DNA of 64,000 bases from Pseudobacteroides cellulosolvens ATCC 35603 = DSM 2933 (GCF_001262605.1 NZ_LGTC01000001.1:2709501-2773500), one strand, 5' to 3'; shown: positions 1-8,653, counted from the first letter of the stretch. The notes: generated by a model not told the origin, from the letters alone. A program made the numbers and translations.

Positions 1-244
1 GTTCTTCAACAATTTCCTTAATATCCTCAACTTGAACCATTGTATACATACACCCTTCTGGATATACAACTACAACAGGTCCACGTGCACACAAGCCGAA
101 ACAGCCTGTCTTTACTACCTTAACCTCATTTGCCAGGCCATTATTATTTAAATGTGTTTCAAACTCACTCATTATCTTCTCTGAATTTGATGAAACACAA
201 CCGGTACCACCACAAACCAGAACATGTGCTCTATAAATCTGCAT
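1..244 (-). CDS. NADH-dependent [FeFe]-hydrogenase beta subunit (HydB/NuoF-like), N-terminal part
   Basis: Only the first 81 codons lie in the window; the gene runs off the left edge. The visible part is the thioredoxin-like [2Fe-2S] domain that precedes the NuoF core in clostridial HydB/HndC proteins. It has one cysteine pair region near residues 11-16 (CGGTGC) and another near 48-52 (CFGLC). HydB carries the FMN and NADH site of the trimeric bifurcating hydrogenase and passes electrons toward HydA in the cytoplasm. The ATG follows a strong GGGGGGAG ribosome site. The next gene upstream ends 13 bases before it, so it is in the same operon as the [2Fe-2S] and NuoE-like subunits. hydA would be expected just outside the window. 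Confidence 0.85.
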   Translation of the reverse strand, partial: MQIYRAHVLVCGGTGCVSSNSEKIMSEFETHLNNNGLANEVKVVKTGCFGLCARGPVVVVYPEGCMYTMVQVEDIKEIVEE

Positions 245-257
245 CTATTCTCCCCCC

Positions 258-629
258 TTATTTCTTATCTTCATAACCAATTGTATAATCTACACAAATC
301 CTGCCGTTAACAATGTGCTCTGTTACTATACGAGCAGCTTTTTCCGCAGTCATCTTAACATAAGTAGTCTTATTACCATTTGGGTCAATTACTTCAACAA
401 TAGGCTCAAGCCTGCAAACACCAACGCATCCAGTCATAGTAACACTGGCATTTTTCACTTCTCTTTTATTAAGCTCTTCCATAAATGCATTCATAACAGG
501 TCTTGCACCAGCAGCAATTCCACATGTAGCCATACCTACTACTATCCTGTAGCCTTCTATATTTGTTCTAACTCCCATTTTGTCTAAAGCTTTCTTTCTT
601 ATTTCTTCAAGTTCAGCTATTGATTTCAT
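258..629 (-). CDS. [2Fe-2S] ferredoxin-like hydrogenase subunit (HndB-type)
   Basis: This 123-residue protein consists of one thioredoxin-like [2Fe-2S] domain. Cysteines lie in a CGIAAG segment near residue 36 and in a CVGVCRLEP segment near residues 68-72. The family matches the small HndB-type subunit found between the NuoE-like and NuoF-like genes of NAD(P)-linked hydrogenases, where it probably relays electrons. It starts at an ATG behind a GGAGGTG site and overlaps the upstream ATPase gene by 17 bases, which points to translational coupling. An alternative reading is a generic ferredoxin, but the context argues for a hydrogenase part. Confidence 0.82.
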   Translation of the reverse strand: MKSIAELEEIRKKALDKMGVRTNIEGYRIVVGMATCGIAAGARPVMNAFMEELNKREVKNASVTMTGCVGVCRLEPIVEVIDPNGNKTTYVKMTAEKAARIVTEHIVNGRICVDYTIGYEDKK

Positions 630-1179
630 TTAATACACCTCCAAAAGTAACATTTATACCCTCATTTATATAGCCTTTAATCCAGTTTAGGACTTCATAT
701 TCATTGATAGAAACCCCGTTAAGCACTTTTTTTACCTCTTCTGTATCGAAAACATACTTCTCGTCATCGTAGGAAAGTGTTAGGGTTAAGTGCAGGTTTT
801 CATTTGAAACAAGTACACCTGTAAAGGTACCTGCAACATCTCCCAAGGGTGGCCTGTCAATATTATTAATCTTAAATACAGCCTCTATAGTTGTACCAAC
901 GCCCTTTTTTGAGGTAATGCCGAGGTGCCCTTCACTCATTTCTGCAGAAGCCTTAAAAAGTGAAATTCCCAATCCGACTTTCCTTGTATCTCTGGTTGTT
1001 ATAAAAGGATCGGTAACCTTCTTGACCATTTCTTCATCCATTCCCTTGCCGTTATCTGCTACACTTATTTTGAGCTCATTACTTTTTGAATACGCAGCAA
1101 TAGTAACGTCAATTCGCGTTCCCAGAGCAACTATTGAGTTCTGTATAACATCCATAAGATGTAATGATAAATCTCTCAT
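613..1179 (-). CDS. GHKL ATPase-domain protein of the hydrogenase operon
   Basis: This 188-residue cytoplasmic protein has a histidine-kinase-type ATPase fold without a phospho-accepting histidine domain. An N-box-like stretch (DVIQNSIVAL) lies near residue 10, the G1 box (DNGKGMD) near residue 42, and a glycine motif (VGLGIS) near residue 68. The last 80 residues match no family I recognise. Genes of this kind sit between the NuoE-like and [2Fe-2S] subunits in several clostridial hydrogenase operons, so a regulatory or assembly role is likely but unproven. It begins one base after the stop of the NuoE-like gene and overlaps the next gene, so it is co-translated. Confidence 0.8.
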   Translation of the reverse strand: MRDLSLHLMDVIQNSIVALGTRIDVTIAAYSKSNELKISVADNGKGMDEEMVKKVTDPFITTRDTRKVGLGISLFKASAEMSEGHLGITSKKGVGTTIEAVFKINNIDRPPLGDVAGTFTGVLVSNENLHLTLTLSYDDEKYVFDTEEVKKVLNGVSINEYEVLNWIKGYINEGINVTFGGVLNEINS

Positions 1180-1180
1180 T

Positions 1181-1675
1181 CTAGTCCTTTTTGTATTTTT
1201 CTATAATACCTTCAATATCATCAGGTGAAAGTCTTCCATAAACATCTTCATTTATCATCATAACAGGTGCCAAACCACAAGCTCCTATACATCTGCATGC
1301 TTCAAGAGAAAACATGCCGTCATCTGTACATTTGCCAACTTCTACACCAAGCTTTTCTTTAAGCTTGTCAAGAATTAACCCGGCACCCTTAACGTAGCAA
1401 GCGGTACCCATGCAAAGCTGAATATTATATTTACCTTTTGGTTCAAGAGAAAATTGAGTATAGAATGTGACTACTCCATATATTTCGGAAAGCGGAACAT
1501 TTAGTCCCTCAGATATAGTTTTTTGAACACTCAGAGGCAGATAGCCGTAAACTTCTTGTGCTTCGTGCAGTACTGGGATCAAAGCACCTTTTGTGTTTTT
1601 ATACTTCTCAATTATTTGCTGCAGCTTTACTTTATTTTCATCTGCACATCCACAGCAACAATCTTTTGAATTCAT
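1181..1675 (-). CDS. NADH-dependent hydrogenase gamma subunit (HydC/NuoE-like)
   Basis: This is a 164-residue NuoE/24-kDa family protein with a helical N-terminus and a thioredoxin-like [2Fe-2S] domain. The four cluster cysteines are visible as CMGTAC near residue 88 and CRCIGAC near residue 128. The N-terminus is cysteine-rich (CCCGC, residues 6-10), which is less usual for the family and might bind another metal or cluster. In bifurcating hydrogenases this subunit pairs with HydB. The ATG follows an AAGGGGG site, and 138 bases separate it from the PHP gene upstream, enough for an internal promoter. Confidence 0.88.
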   Translation of the reverse strand: MNSKDCCCGCADENKVKLQQIIEKYKNTKGALIPVLHEAQEVYGYLPLSVQKTISEGLNVPLSEIYGVVTFYTQFSLEPKGKYNIQLCMGTACYVKGAGLILDKLKEKLGVEVGKCTDDGMFSLEACRCIGACGLAPVMMINEDVYGRLSPDDIEGIIEKYKKD

Positions 1676-1813
1676 ATAGATAACCCCCTTGTCATCGGAG
1701 CTATTGCTCCATTTTTACATGTTAAAAATTTAACATCAATCGTTAATATTATAACAAAGTAACAAGCCAAATTCAATATTAAATAACCGAATTGCTACAT
1801 ATTTTTGTAATAT

Positions 1814-2527
1814 CTATCCGTTCCTTATTTTAGATATAACACATTCTGCGGACTTTTCGTCAATATCTATAAATGACTCCCTTTCAGATATGTTCGGGAG
1901 AGAATGAGCATCGGATGATACAATCAAACTGCATTCACCAACCTCAGGATACTGCTTTTTTAAAGTTTCTATACAGGCTTTTTTTGATACTTCGAGATAT
2001 TTAAACCCAAAGTGTTGCGGAATGCTCCCAAGATTGGATAAAATGCTGTAGGAGTTTCTGTCTATATGAGCTGGAATCATTACACCATTAAGACTTAATA
2101 CAGTTCTATATACTTCTTCTATTGGTATTCCAACTGCAGTTAGCAGAAATCTATCTATTGATCCCAACTCATCATCATATTCATTAAGAATAATCTGCCT
2201 GCCAAAAATATCTTCCCTGTTTTTTAGAGACGGAAGATTACTATAAACAATTTCCTGCATCTTATTCGCTTCATCTAAACCTGGAAATAGGCACACAACA
2301 TGTATTTCTTCCATTGTTTCTATTTCCATGCCCGGCACAACCAAAATATCCTTCCCTAGTGAGCATTTAACAACCGCCTCCAGATTTTCAGCTGAATTAT
2401 GGTCGGTAACCGCTATTATATCCAATTCCTTTAACAGTGACATGTTTACTATGTTATTAGGAGTCATATCTTTATCAGAACATGCAGACAATGCAGAATG
2501 AATGTGCAAGTCGTATGCTAACCTCAT
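1814..2527 (-). CDS. PHP-domain metal-dependent phosphoesterase
   Basis: This 237-residue protein carries the PHP signature. DLHIHSALSACSD at residues 6-18 holds the first histidine pair, AVTDHNS near residues 39-45 holds the second metal-site residues, and further ligands appear as PAHIDR near residue 153 and SSDAHS near residue 205. The family includes phosphatases acting on small phosphorylated molecules; the substrate here cannot be read from the sequence. It lies between the DRTGG protein and the NuoE-like subunit on the same strand, in the order seen around clostridial hydrogenase loci. The start has a GGAGGG site. Confidence 0.85.
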   Translation of the reverse strand: MRLAYDLHIHSALSACSDKDMTPNNIVNMSLLKELDIIAVTDHNSAENLEAVVKCSLGKDILVVPGMEIETMEEIHVVCLFPGLDEANKMQEIVYSNLPSLKNREDIFGRQIILNEYDDELGSIDRFLLTAVGIPIEEVYRTVLSLNGVMIPAHIDRNSYSILSNLGSIPQHFGFKYLEVSKKACIETLKKQYPEVGECSLIVSSDAHSLPNISERESFIDIDEKSAECVISKIRNG

Positions 2528-2611
2528 TTGGACCCTCCAGGATTTTCAAGATTTTAAGCCTCCAAGCATTCCATATTATCTAGTTATAGTTATATTCATA
2601 TATATCCAATT

Positions 2612-2953
2612 CTACAATCCAATGCCGTACTCATACGCCCTGCAGCATATTTCGTAAGTGCTAAGGCTGGTCCCTAAAATAACTACTCCTTCGTTTTCAG
2701 CCCTCTTGATGGTATCCTGTTCAACAATGATATCTTCAGGAACGATTATACATGAAACCTCTGTTAATACTGCTACAGCAGCAATATTGAGATTTGTGTG
2801 AACTGTTATCCAGGCATCGCCTTTTTGGGCATGGGACATAACCCAGCTTAATAGATCACATGCGTAAACACCTTTAATATTATTTTCCAATCCCTCATTA
2901 TTACCTGTCCATACCTTCATACCAATCCTATCAATAAACTCCCTAACCTTCAT
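2612..2953 (-). CDS. DRTGG-domain protein
   Basis: This 113-residue protein is a single DRTGG-type domain, the small regulatory module found in phosphotransacetylase and CBS-domain proteins. It starts two bases after the stop of the hydrogenase-like gene, and its ribosome site (GAGGAG) lies inside that gene's last codons, so the two are almost certainly co-translated. It is a diverged paralogue of the frameshifted DRTGG gene at the head of the cluster. Its role is unknown; context suggests ligand binding in a regulatory unit with the sensory-type hydrogenase. Confidence 0.75.
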   Translation of the reverse strand: MKVREFIDRIGMKVWTGNNEGLENNIKGVYACDLLSWVMSHAQKGDAWITVHTNLNIAAVAVLTEVSCIIVPEDIIVEQDTIKRAENEGVVILGTSLSTYEICCRAYEYGIGL

Positions 2954-2955
2954 AT

Positions 2956-4296
2956 CTATTTCTCCTCATCTGCTACATCCTTATTGCTTGATTCTTTATC
3001 CATAACAGGTGGCATTATACCTTCAAGTTCCATCATTTGAATAGCCAATCCTCTTACCCTGTCTCTAAGCTTAAACAAGCAATCAGTCTCATTAGCCATC
3101 CCTCTTACAATGTCCTCTGCAAGAGCTCTGCAGCTAGGTGCACCGCAAGCACCACAATCGAGGCCTGGAAGACCATTCTCAATCTGTTGAAGATCTTCAA
3201 GCTTCTTCATGGCTTTTTCAATATCATCATCAAGCTTTAAAACCGGCTTATATTTTACATTTCCAGTCCAATCAATGTTATCGTATTCATCCTCATGCTC
3301 GCAATTTGAAACCGCCTTTTCCTTAGCTTCATCTATATGCTTTTTAAGCTTGGTTTTAGCTACATAACAATTCTCAATTGTCAATGGTCCTCCAAGACAT
3401 CCACCCTTGCATGCCAATGCTTCAATAAAAATCACATCTTCCAGTCGATCATTCTCTACTTCTTCCAGTATGGTAATGACCTCATGAATACCGTCAACCG
3501 CTAAAAAAGAATCTGTACCTAAAGCAAGACTTTCTCCTCCAGAATTAGCCCACCTAATTCCTTCAAATCCTGCAACACTAAGGTCTTCCGGAGTCCTATG
3601 TTTCATAAGGTTGTTTAAAACACCAAGATAAATATCCTTAATTGATATTACACCACTAACCGAAGATAATTCCCTTTCATAAGGAGCCATAACACTGGTC
3701 ATTTTAGCAGCACATGGAGTTATAAAAAACACACCAACGTCCTCTTTTAAAAGATTCTCCATTTTCATGGCTTTATCCCTTGCTATCTTAGCAGCAACTT
3801 CCATGGGTGACTCTAACTTCAGTATGTTATCGATAAGATTTGGAAATCTAACCTGAATCAGCCTTACAACAGCCGGACATGCAGATGAAATAAGAGGAAA
3901 TTTTTGACCTTCCTTGTTTATTAGTTTTTTTGTTGCTCTGCTTACTATCTCAGCTGCTTTTGCAACCTCATATACCTCGTCAAATCCATAGGATTTTAAT
4001 GCAGTTAAAATCCTATCCCGTGAATATATGCTCTTGTACTGCCCATATAAGGATGGTGCCGGAATTACTATCTTGTATTTGAAATTTTTTATCATTTCCA
4101 CCGGATCCGTAATAGCCTTTTTGGCATGATATGGGCATATTCTTATACATTCTCCGCAGTCTATGCACCGTTCATTAATTATCCTTGCTTTACCTTTTCT
4201 TACCCTTATCGCCTCTGTAGGGCAACGTTTTATACAATTAGTGCAGCCTCTGCACTTTTCCTCATCAAGTGTTACAGAATGAAAATAAGTTCCCAT
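2956..4296 (-). CDS. Putative sensory [FeFe]-hydrogenase (ferredoxin + H-cluster domain + C-terminal Fe-S domain)
   Basis: The protein is 446 residues from the chosen ATG at 4296, which has a GGGGGG site seven bases upstream; a longer reading from 4326 would place that site inside the gene. The N-terminus has two [4Fe-4S] motifs (CRGCTNCIKRC and CIDCGECIRIC, about residues 15-55). The H-cluster cysteines are all present: SSACPAVV near 142, ITPCAAK near 196, and EALACKGGCLGGP near 296. A CGACGAPSC Fe-S motif follows near 390. The first two active-site motifs differ from HydA (alanine where HydA has cysteine in TSCCP), as in HydS-type putative sensory hydrogenases. There is no PAS domain. It lies upstream of the catalytic subunits and may sense hydrogen. 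Confidence 0.82.
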   Translation of the reverse strand: MGTYFHSVTLDEEKCRGCTNCIKRCPTEAIRVRKGKARIINERCIDCGECIRICPYHAKKAITDPVEMIKNFKYKIVIPAPSLYGQYKSIYSRDRILTALKSYGFDEVYEVAKAAEIVSRATKKLINKEGQKFPLISSACPAVVRLIQVRFPNLIDNILKLESPMEVAAKIARDKAMKMENLLKEDVGVFFITPCAAKMTSVMAPYERELSSVSGVISIKDIYLGVLNNLMKHRTPEDLSVAGFEGIRWANSGGESLALGTDSFLAVDGIHEVITILEEVENDRLEDVIFIEALACKGGCLGGPLTIENCYVAKTKLKKHIDEAKEKAVSNCEHEDEYDNIDWTGNVKYKPVLKLDDDIEKAMKKLEDLQQIENGLPGLDCGACGAPSCRALAEDIVRGMANETDCLFKLRDRVRGLAIQMMELEGIMPPVMDKESSNKDVADEEK

Positions 4297-4370
4297 ACAT
4301 ACACCCCCCTTTTTAAAACCAACCATATTAAGTATTAACCAATAGTCAGCCGATCAACGAATATCATTTC

Positions 4371-4799
4371 TTATTTAAGATAGACCGTTATCGTTACCAC
4401 AGTGCCTCTGCCAACCTCTGTGTCTATCTCCAATTGATCTGCATACCTCTTCATGTTAGGAAGCCCCATGCCTGCTCCAAATCCCATATCTCTTACATGA
4501 TCCGGTGCAGTGGTATACCCTTCCTGCATAGCTAAGTCCACATCTGGAATACCTGGTCCATTATCGCATATTTTAATAATCACCTTGTCTTTCCATATTT
4601 CTATGTGTGCTGCACCACCATTAGCATGAATTACTGCATTAATTTCAGCCTCATACATTGATATCGCAGTCTTTTTTATCTTATCAGGTGCTACTCCTAG
4701 CTGGTTTAGCATTTTTTTTACTGAGCTGGAAGCTTCACCTGCATGCAAAAAATCATTTGCCGGTATGTCATAATTCAGTTCCAAGAAACTGTCCGTCAA
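4371..4799 (-). CDS. RsbW-like serine-kinase-type ATPase (anti-sigma regulatory factor family)
   Basis: About 142 residues, forming one HATPase_c_2 domain. The N-box is INAVIHANG near residue 53, G1 is CDNGPGIPD near 80, and the second glycine box is GFGAGMGLPNMKRYAD near 107. Family members are anti-sigma kinases or partners of other regulators. Here it lies between a DRTGG gene and the sensory-type hydrogenase, an arrangement repeated in other clostridia, so it may transmit the hydrogenase signal; this is inference. No ATG is available. Three consecutive TTG codons at 4799, 4802 and 4805 can start it behind an AGAGGTGG site, and I chose 4799 for spacing. It overlaps the end of the upstream reading frame. 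Confidence 0.75.
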   Translation of the reverse strand: MTDSFLELNYDIPANDFLHAGEASSSVKKMLNQLGVAPDKIKKTAISMYEAEINAVIHANGGAAHIEIWKDKVIIKICDNGPGIPDVDLAMQEGYTTAPDHVRDMGFGAGMGLPNMKRYADQLEIDTEVGRGTVVTITVYLK

Positions 4800-5148
4800 C
4801 AACAACCACCTCTTCCGGTTATTCCAGCTTCATAAAGCTTACCGCAGGCAATAAACATTGAATACTTTGTTGTTAATATAGTTATACCCTTTTCATTTGC
4901 CAAATCAATTATTTCCTGTGAAGGATTTTTGCCCTTACAAAAACTATAACTTTTATATCCATCATTTCTGCAGTACGAACTACCTGTAAATTGATAAGAC
5001 CTGTCAGTAAAACTACATTTTCTTTGACAAATGCCATTACATCACTCATCAAATCTGCCCCACAAGCCGAATCTATTTCTATATCCCTGTTTTGTTCTCC
5101 TGCTATTATAGCAGCCTCAAGAACTGTTGAAATTTCTTTAATTTTCAT
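4796..5148 (-). pseudogene. DRTGG-domain gene interrupted by a one-base frameshift
   Basis: The first frame runs from ATG 5148 to a stop at 4909 and gives 79 residues. In the -1 frame the coding potential continues without a break to a stop at 4796-4798. The continuation (for example EIIDLANEKGI, then IACGKLYEAGI) is the expected C-terminal half of a DRTGG domain and resembles the intact paralogue at 2612-2953. The break lies near 4932-4934, where the coding strand reads GGG; one more G would restore a 117-residue protein. It may be a sequencing error, a real lesion, or less likely slippage at the adjacent run of five A. The restored end overlaps the next gene, as expected of a working operon. 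Confidence 0.75.
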
Positions 5149-5248
5149 ACCTCTACCTTTTCCTTTCCTTACATATGGATAACGAACCGTAAAGATTTAT
5201 ATAGTTATATAAGTTAACTTGAAATGTTGCAGTACTTTAAATATGGAT

Positions 5249-5300
5249 GAACAAAATCGCTTACGATTTTGTCAACCTTGATCGTTGTTGTGAGAAATTA
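5249..5300 (+). repeat. Interspersed repeat A, copy 1 (hairpin plus conserved tail)
   Basis: A hairpin with arms of about eight bases (AAAATCGC facing its complement) is followed by a conserved tail reading CCTTGATCGTTG, then GTGAGAAATTA. The same arrangement occurs at 8455-8505 and 24422-24471. Copies 1 and 2 also share a second block, TTCATATAATAATATT, at 5325-5340 here. It lies in the 275-base gap upstream of the hydrogenase cluster, which holds no gene. Confidence 0.75.
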
Positions 5301-5382
5301 AAAGCCATTAAAGTTCAATCACTTTTCATATAATAATATTATATCAAATTGTTAATTAGTTAACAATCACTTGAAAAAATTA

Positions 5383-5415
5383 CTGCATATCAGGATTTAC
5401 TATCCCAATATGCAG
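5383..5415 (-). terminator. Terminator of the stalk-domain gene
   Basis: Eight-base arms (5393-5400 and 5408-5415) are followed on the minus strand by a run of six T. The hairpin lies just beyond the stop of the gene ending at 5424. Confidence 0.6.
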
Positions 5416-5423
5416 CAGGTTCA

Positions 5424-6620
5424 TTAATTATTAAAAATGTTGCCCATTTCACTTGCATCTTTAGCATTCTTTATTACTTCGTCCGGTATTTTAACTGTAA
5501 AATCTCCATTAATATCACTTAAGGTGATAGAAAAACTTCCATTTGCTTCAGGCTCATCTCCTGCACTTCCATCGTTGCTTTCATCAATCTCCATGATACA
5601 GCTCTTCATTATATAAGTCTTGCTGTCGAGTATTACTTTAACACTATAATTGGCCGGGATTTCGTCACTATCAGTTGTAGATTCTTCTCCCATAAGAGAA
5701 CTGCCTAAGTTTGATAAACTGCCAAAAAACGCCGCCCCCTGCAATACAATCTCATCTGGATTATCACTTTCTATCTTAACCAGGCCTGCAGAACCGACAT
5801 CATCTGCTGCTATCATATTCATTCCTAATTCCTTGTTAATTACAGTATCAAAATTTTCTTTTTCAGACTTGGTCTTAACCCAGTTTTCAAACAAAAACCC
5901 TTTCATATACTGCGTATCTTTATCATAGTAATACTCCATTGTTATACTCATTCCCAACGCCTTCATGTCCATCAGCATGTGTGCAACCTTACTGGTTTTA
6001 TCCATTTCTATCTTCATATCTCCGCTCATTGACACGGAAATAGGAGTAGAAGCACTTTCCTTCGCACTCTCTTTTACATCCATTTTAATATTCATTTTCG
6101 CTTTATTGACATTTTTCATTGCAGCTTCAGACTTAGCAAGTATTTCCTTAACCTCATTAAAGGATGCTGGTTCTTTAATGAGAACCGATTTGGTTTTTCC
6201 GTCCCATACAACCTTCTTTCCTAGGCTTTCTGCAACAAATCTTGCAGGTATGTACGTCCTGCTTTTATAAATTACTGGCGGAACATCCAGCTCAAAGCTG
6301 GATTCATCAACCTGGGCTTTTTTATTCCCAACTTGCAGGAATATCTTTTTTGAATCCTTGTTTATGGTTATACTCTTCTCCTGAGGCTCCCATATGATAT
6401 GGCTGTCATCATTCTGTACCCCCAGTTTTTCCAAAACAGCCCTCAAAGGAAGTAACGTCCTGCCATCCTGCATAATAGGAACATCAGTATACCGACCAAT
6501 CTTACCATCTATGGCAATCTTGATATCAGGGCTTTCTGTAATTTTGCCTGCCGCAAAGGAAGTCACTGCAACTCCCCCGGCAATCAAGCAAGTAGTCATG
6601 ATAGTTAAAAATTTCTTCAT
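5424..6620 (-). CDS. Secreted protein with copper-amine-oxidase-N-like stalk domain
   Basis: The protein has 398 residues. Residues 1-23 form a signal peptide ending in SFAAG. Residues 30-150 form the two-part 'copper amine oxidase N-terminal' stalk domain, with the typical GRTLLPLRAVLEKLG and SRTYIPARFVAESLG motifs. The remaining half, about 155-398, is a lipoprotein-like beta-rich domain with repeated methionine/lysine strands, weakly like the LppX/DUF6612 group. It has no enzyme motifs. The stalk domain is common in surface proteins of cellulolytic clostridia and probably serves attachment or folding at the cell wall. It is monocistronic, with a GGGAGG site and its own terminator. Confidence 0.8.
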   Translation of the reverse strand: MKKFLTIMTTCLIAGGVAVTSFAAGKITESPDIKIAIDGKIGRYTDVPIMQDGRTLLPLRAVLEKLGVQNDDSHIIWEPQEKSITINKDSKKIFLQVGNKKAQVDESSFELDVPPVIYKSRTYIPARFVAESLGKKVVWDGKTKSVLIKEPASFNEVKEILAKSEAAMKNVNKAKMNIKMDVKESAKESASTPISVSMSGDMKIEMDKTSKVAHMLMDMKALGMSITMEYYYDKDTQYMKGFLFENWVKTKSEKENFDTVINKELGMNMIAADDVGSAGLVKIESDNPDEIVLQGAAFFGSLSNLGSSLMGEESTTDSDEIPANYSVKVILDSKTYIMKSCIMEIDESNDGSAGDEPEANGSFSITLSDINGDFTVKIPDEVIKNAKDASEMGNIFNN

Positions 6621-6734
6621 TAAATAGTCCTCCCGATTTTATTAATTTAGTTTTAAATGTATTCTATGATTTACATCTAATAATTTTATACAATTATTGC
6701 TTAATAATCAATATGTTTAGGTCTTAATTATTTC

Positions 6735-8405
6735 TTAACAAAAACAGCTTCCTCCAAGAAATTCCTTAATAATAGAGTTTAAAGGAATCTCTTTTGTCTC
6801 AATGGGAAGGAAATTACCTAAAAATTCTACAAGCCTTTTAGCCTCGGAATATTCAGGCGATGTACTTCCAATATCAGCAAGCAGAGGCTCGGCCAAGACT
6901 TTGAGAACACCTAATTCATATACCAGTGCAGAGTTAAACATGATGTCAGCTTCCTCCTGAAAAGGAAAAATATTTTTTTCCTCTCCTCTTCTCACAGACG
7001 GCCATCTCTGCAAAGTATTAGCTGCAGTGCTTCCTCTGAACTGAAAATCCCTTACAATTCTCCTAATAAGTCTTGAATCGGTAGTAGGGATCCTGTTATG
7101 ATCATCAATACTGAGAGATGTCAGTGCACTTACATATATTTTAAACTTTCTTTCCTTTGGAATAAGAGATGTAAGTTTTTCATTGAGACCATGGATGCCT
7201 TCTATTACAATAAGCTGATCATCATCTATTTTAAGTCTCCTTCCTACATCATCCCTTCTTCCCTTAGTAAAATTAAATATCGGTACTTCAACTTCCTTTC
7301 CGGAAATCAAGTCACTGAGCTGCTGGTTAAAAAGCTCCACGTCAATGGCTTCTAATGCCTCAAAATCATATTCGCCCGTTTCATCCTTAGGTGTATGCTC
7401 TCTGTCAACAAAATAGTCATCAAGAGAAATGGTAACCGGCTTCATACCATTTACCCTAAGCTGTATTGAAAGTCTTTGAGCAAAAGTCGTTTTGCCGGAG
7501 GACGAAGGTCCCGATATAAGAACAACCCTTTTTTTATGCTCATTATTAGTTATCATATCGGCAATTTGGGCAATTTTTTTCTCATGTAATGCTTCAGAAA
7601 CTCTAATCAGGGTATTTATCTCACCCTCCATTATAATATTGTTTATGTCGCCCACATTATTAACTCCAAGTATGCTTCCCCACTTTTTATATTCCTTAAA
7701 GATTGCAAACAGTTTTTTCTGTTCTTCAAACTCGGGTATTTTAGAAAGATCTCTTTTGTCCGGATATATCATAATCATACCCTGTTTGTAAAATTTGAGT
7801 GCAAATTTCTTGATATAGCCTGTGCTGGGCACCATATATCCATAAAAATAATCATCAAGCCCATCAAAGTTATACATTGTCACATAAGGCTTTCTCCTAT
7901 GCTCTACAGCCATGTACCTATCTATTCTTCCGTTCTTTTTAAAAAGTTCCTTTGCATCTTCACAGGACATCATTCTTTTAACGAAAGGTATATCAGCCTT
8001 TATCAGTTCCCACATCCGTTTTTCAATCTTTATAACCTCATCCTCATCAAGCTGCTTTTCACCTTTTAATTCACAATATATTCCCTTACTAATCGCATGA
8101 CAAATTACCAGTTTTCTATCAGGAAACAAATCATGGACTGCTTTTATTAATATAAAATGCAGACTTCTTCTGTACATCCTCATCCCATCATCATCACACA
8201 AATCAAGAAACTCCAAATTACAATTATTAGTAATCATATAATTAAGCTCTTTAATATCATTATTTACTTTTGCTGCCAAAATAGGATATTTATAATACTT
8301 TTCGTAGTCCTTTGAAATCTCTTCTAAGGATGATCCTTCAGCAATAAGCCTTTGTGTCCCATCCTTAAAACTAACTTTAACCATTCTCAGATCATTTTCA
8401 TTCAT
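6735..8405 (-). CDS. Nucleoside (uridine-type) kinase with N-terminal TGS-like region
   Basis: The protein has 556 residues. The N-terminal 70 residues resemble a TGS domain (KVSFKDGTQRLIAEG). Residues 75-240 resemble the second editing-associated domain of threonyl-tRNA synthetase. Residues 285-500 are a uridine kinase/phosphoribulokinase P-loop domain with Walker A GPSSSGKTTFA and the substrate-site segment SLDDYFVDR. This three-part architecture is a known Firmicutes family usually annotated as nucleoside kinase; the exact substrate is not settled. The C-terminus ends in CFC. It is transcribed alone, divergently from the PIG-L gene, from an ATG behind an AGAGGGG site. Confidence 0.85.
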   Translation of the reverse strand: MNENDLRMVKVSFKDGTQRLIAEGSSLEEISKDYEKYYKYPILAAKVNNDIKELNYMITNNCNLEFLDLCDDDGMRMYRRSLHFILIKAVHDLFPDRKLVICHAISKGIYCELKGEKQLDEDEVIKIEKRMWELIKADIPFVKRMMSCEDAKELFKKNGRIDRYMAVEHRRKPYVTMYNFDGLDDYFYGYMVPSTGYIKKFALKFYKQGMIMIYPDKRDLSKIPEFEEQKKLFAIFKEYKKWGSILGVNNVGDINNIIMEGEINTLIRVSEALHEKKIAQIADMITNNEHKKRVVLISGPSSSGKTTFAQRLSIQLRVNGMKPVTISLDDYFVDREHTPKDETGEYDFEALEAIDVELFNQQLSDLISGKEVEVPIFNFTKGRRDDVGRRLKIDDDQLIVIEGIHGLNEKLTSLIPKERKFKIYVSALTSLSIDDHNRIPTTDSRLIRRIVRDFQFRGSTAANTLQRWPSVRRGEEKNIFPFQEEADIMFNSALVYELGVLKVLAEPLLADIGSTSPEYSEAKRLVEFLGNFLPIETKEIPLNSIIKEFLGGSCFC

Positions 8406-8454
8406 ATTTTGTCCCCTCTATCCTGTCTCGTATATTATTACAATTTAGACCAAA

Positions 8455-8505
8455 GAACAAAATCGCGAAGTGATTTTGTATCCTTGATGTTGTCGTGAGA
8501 AATTA
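8455..8505 (+). repeat. Interspersed repeat A, copy 2
   Basis: The hairpin and tail match copy 1: GAACAAAATCGC, its complement, then CCTTGAT and GTCGTGAGAAATTA. The second shared block, TTCATATAATAATATT, is at 8507-8522. This copy lies between two divergent genes. Confidence 0.75.
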
Positions 8506-8565
8506 ATTCATATAATAATATTCTATAAAGGCAGTAAAATTCCTCTTTTAAAATGTGTATTAGAT

Positions 8566-8594
8566 TTGACATGGATTATACCATAATATAGAAT
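8566..8594 (+). promoter_or_regulatory. Promoter of the PIG-L gene
   Basis: TTGACA at 8566-8571 and TAGAAT at 8589-8594 are separated by 17 bases. Transcription would begin about 50 bases before the chosen start codon. Confidence 0.6.
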
Positions 8595-8653
8595 CATTTT
8601 AGGGTCACTTTATTTCGATATATTGAAATATGATTATTCAGGAGTTGATAAAT

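Noticed and set aside
4909..4945. Programmed -1 frameshifting in the DRTGG gene
   Set aside because: The A-run does not form a good slippery heptamer in frame, and no downstream stem is evident; a missing G explains it more simply.
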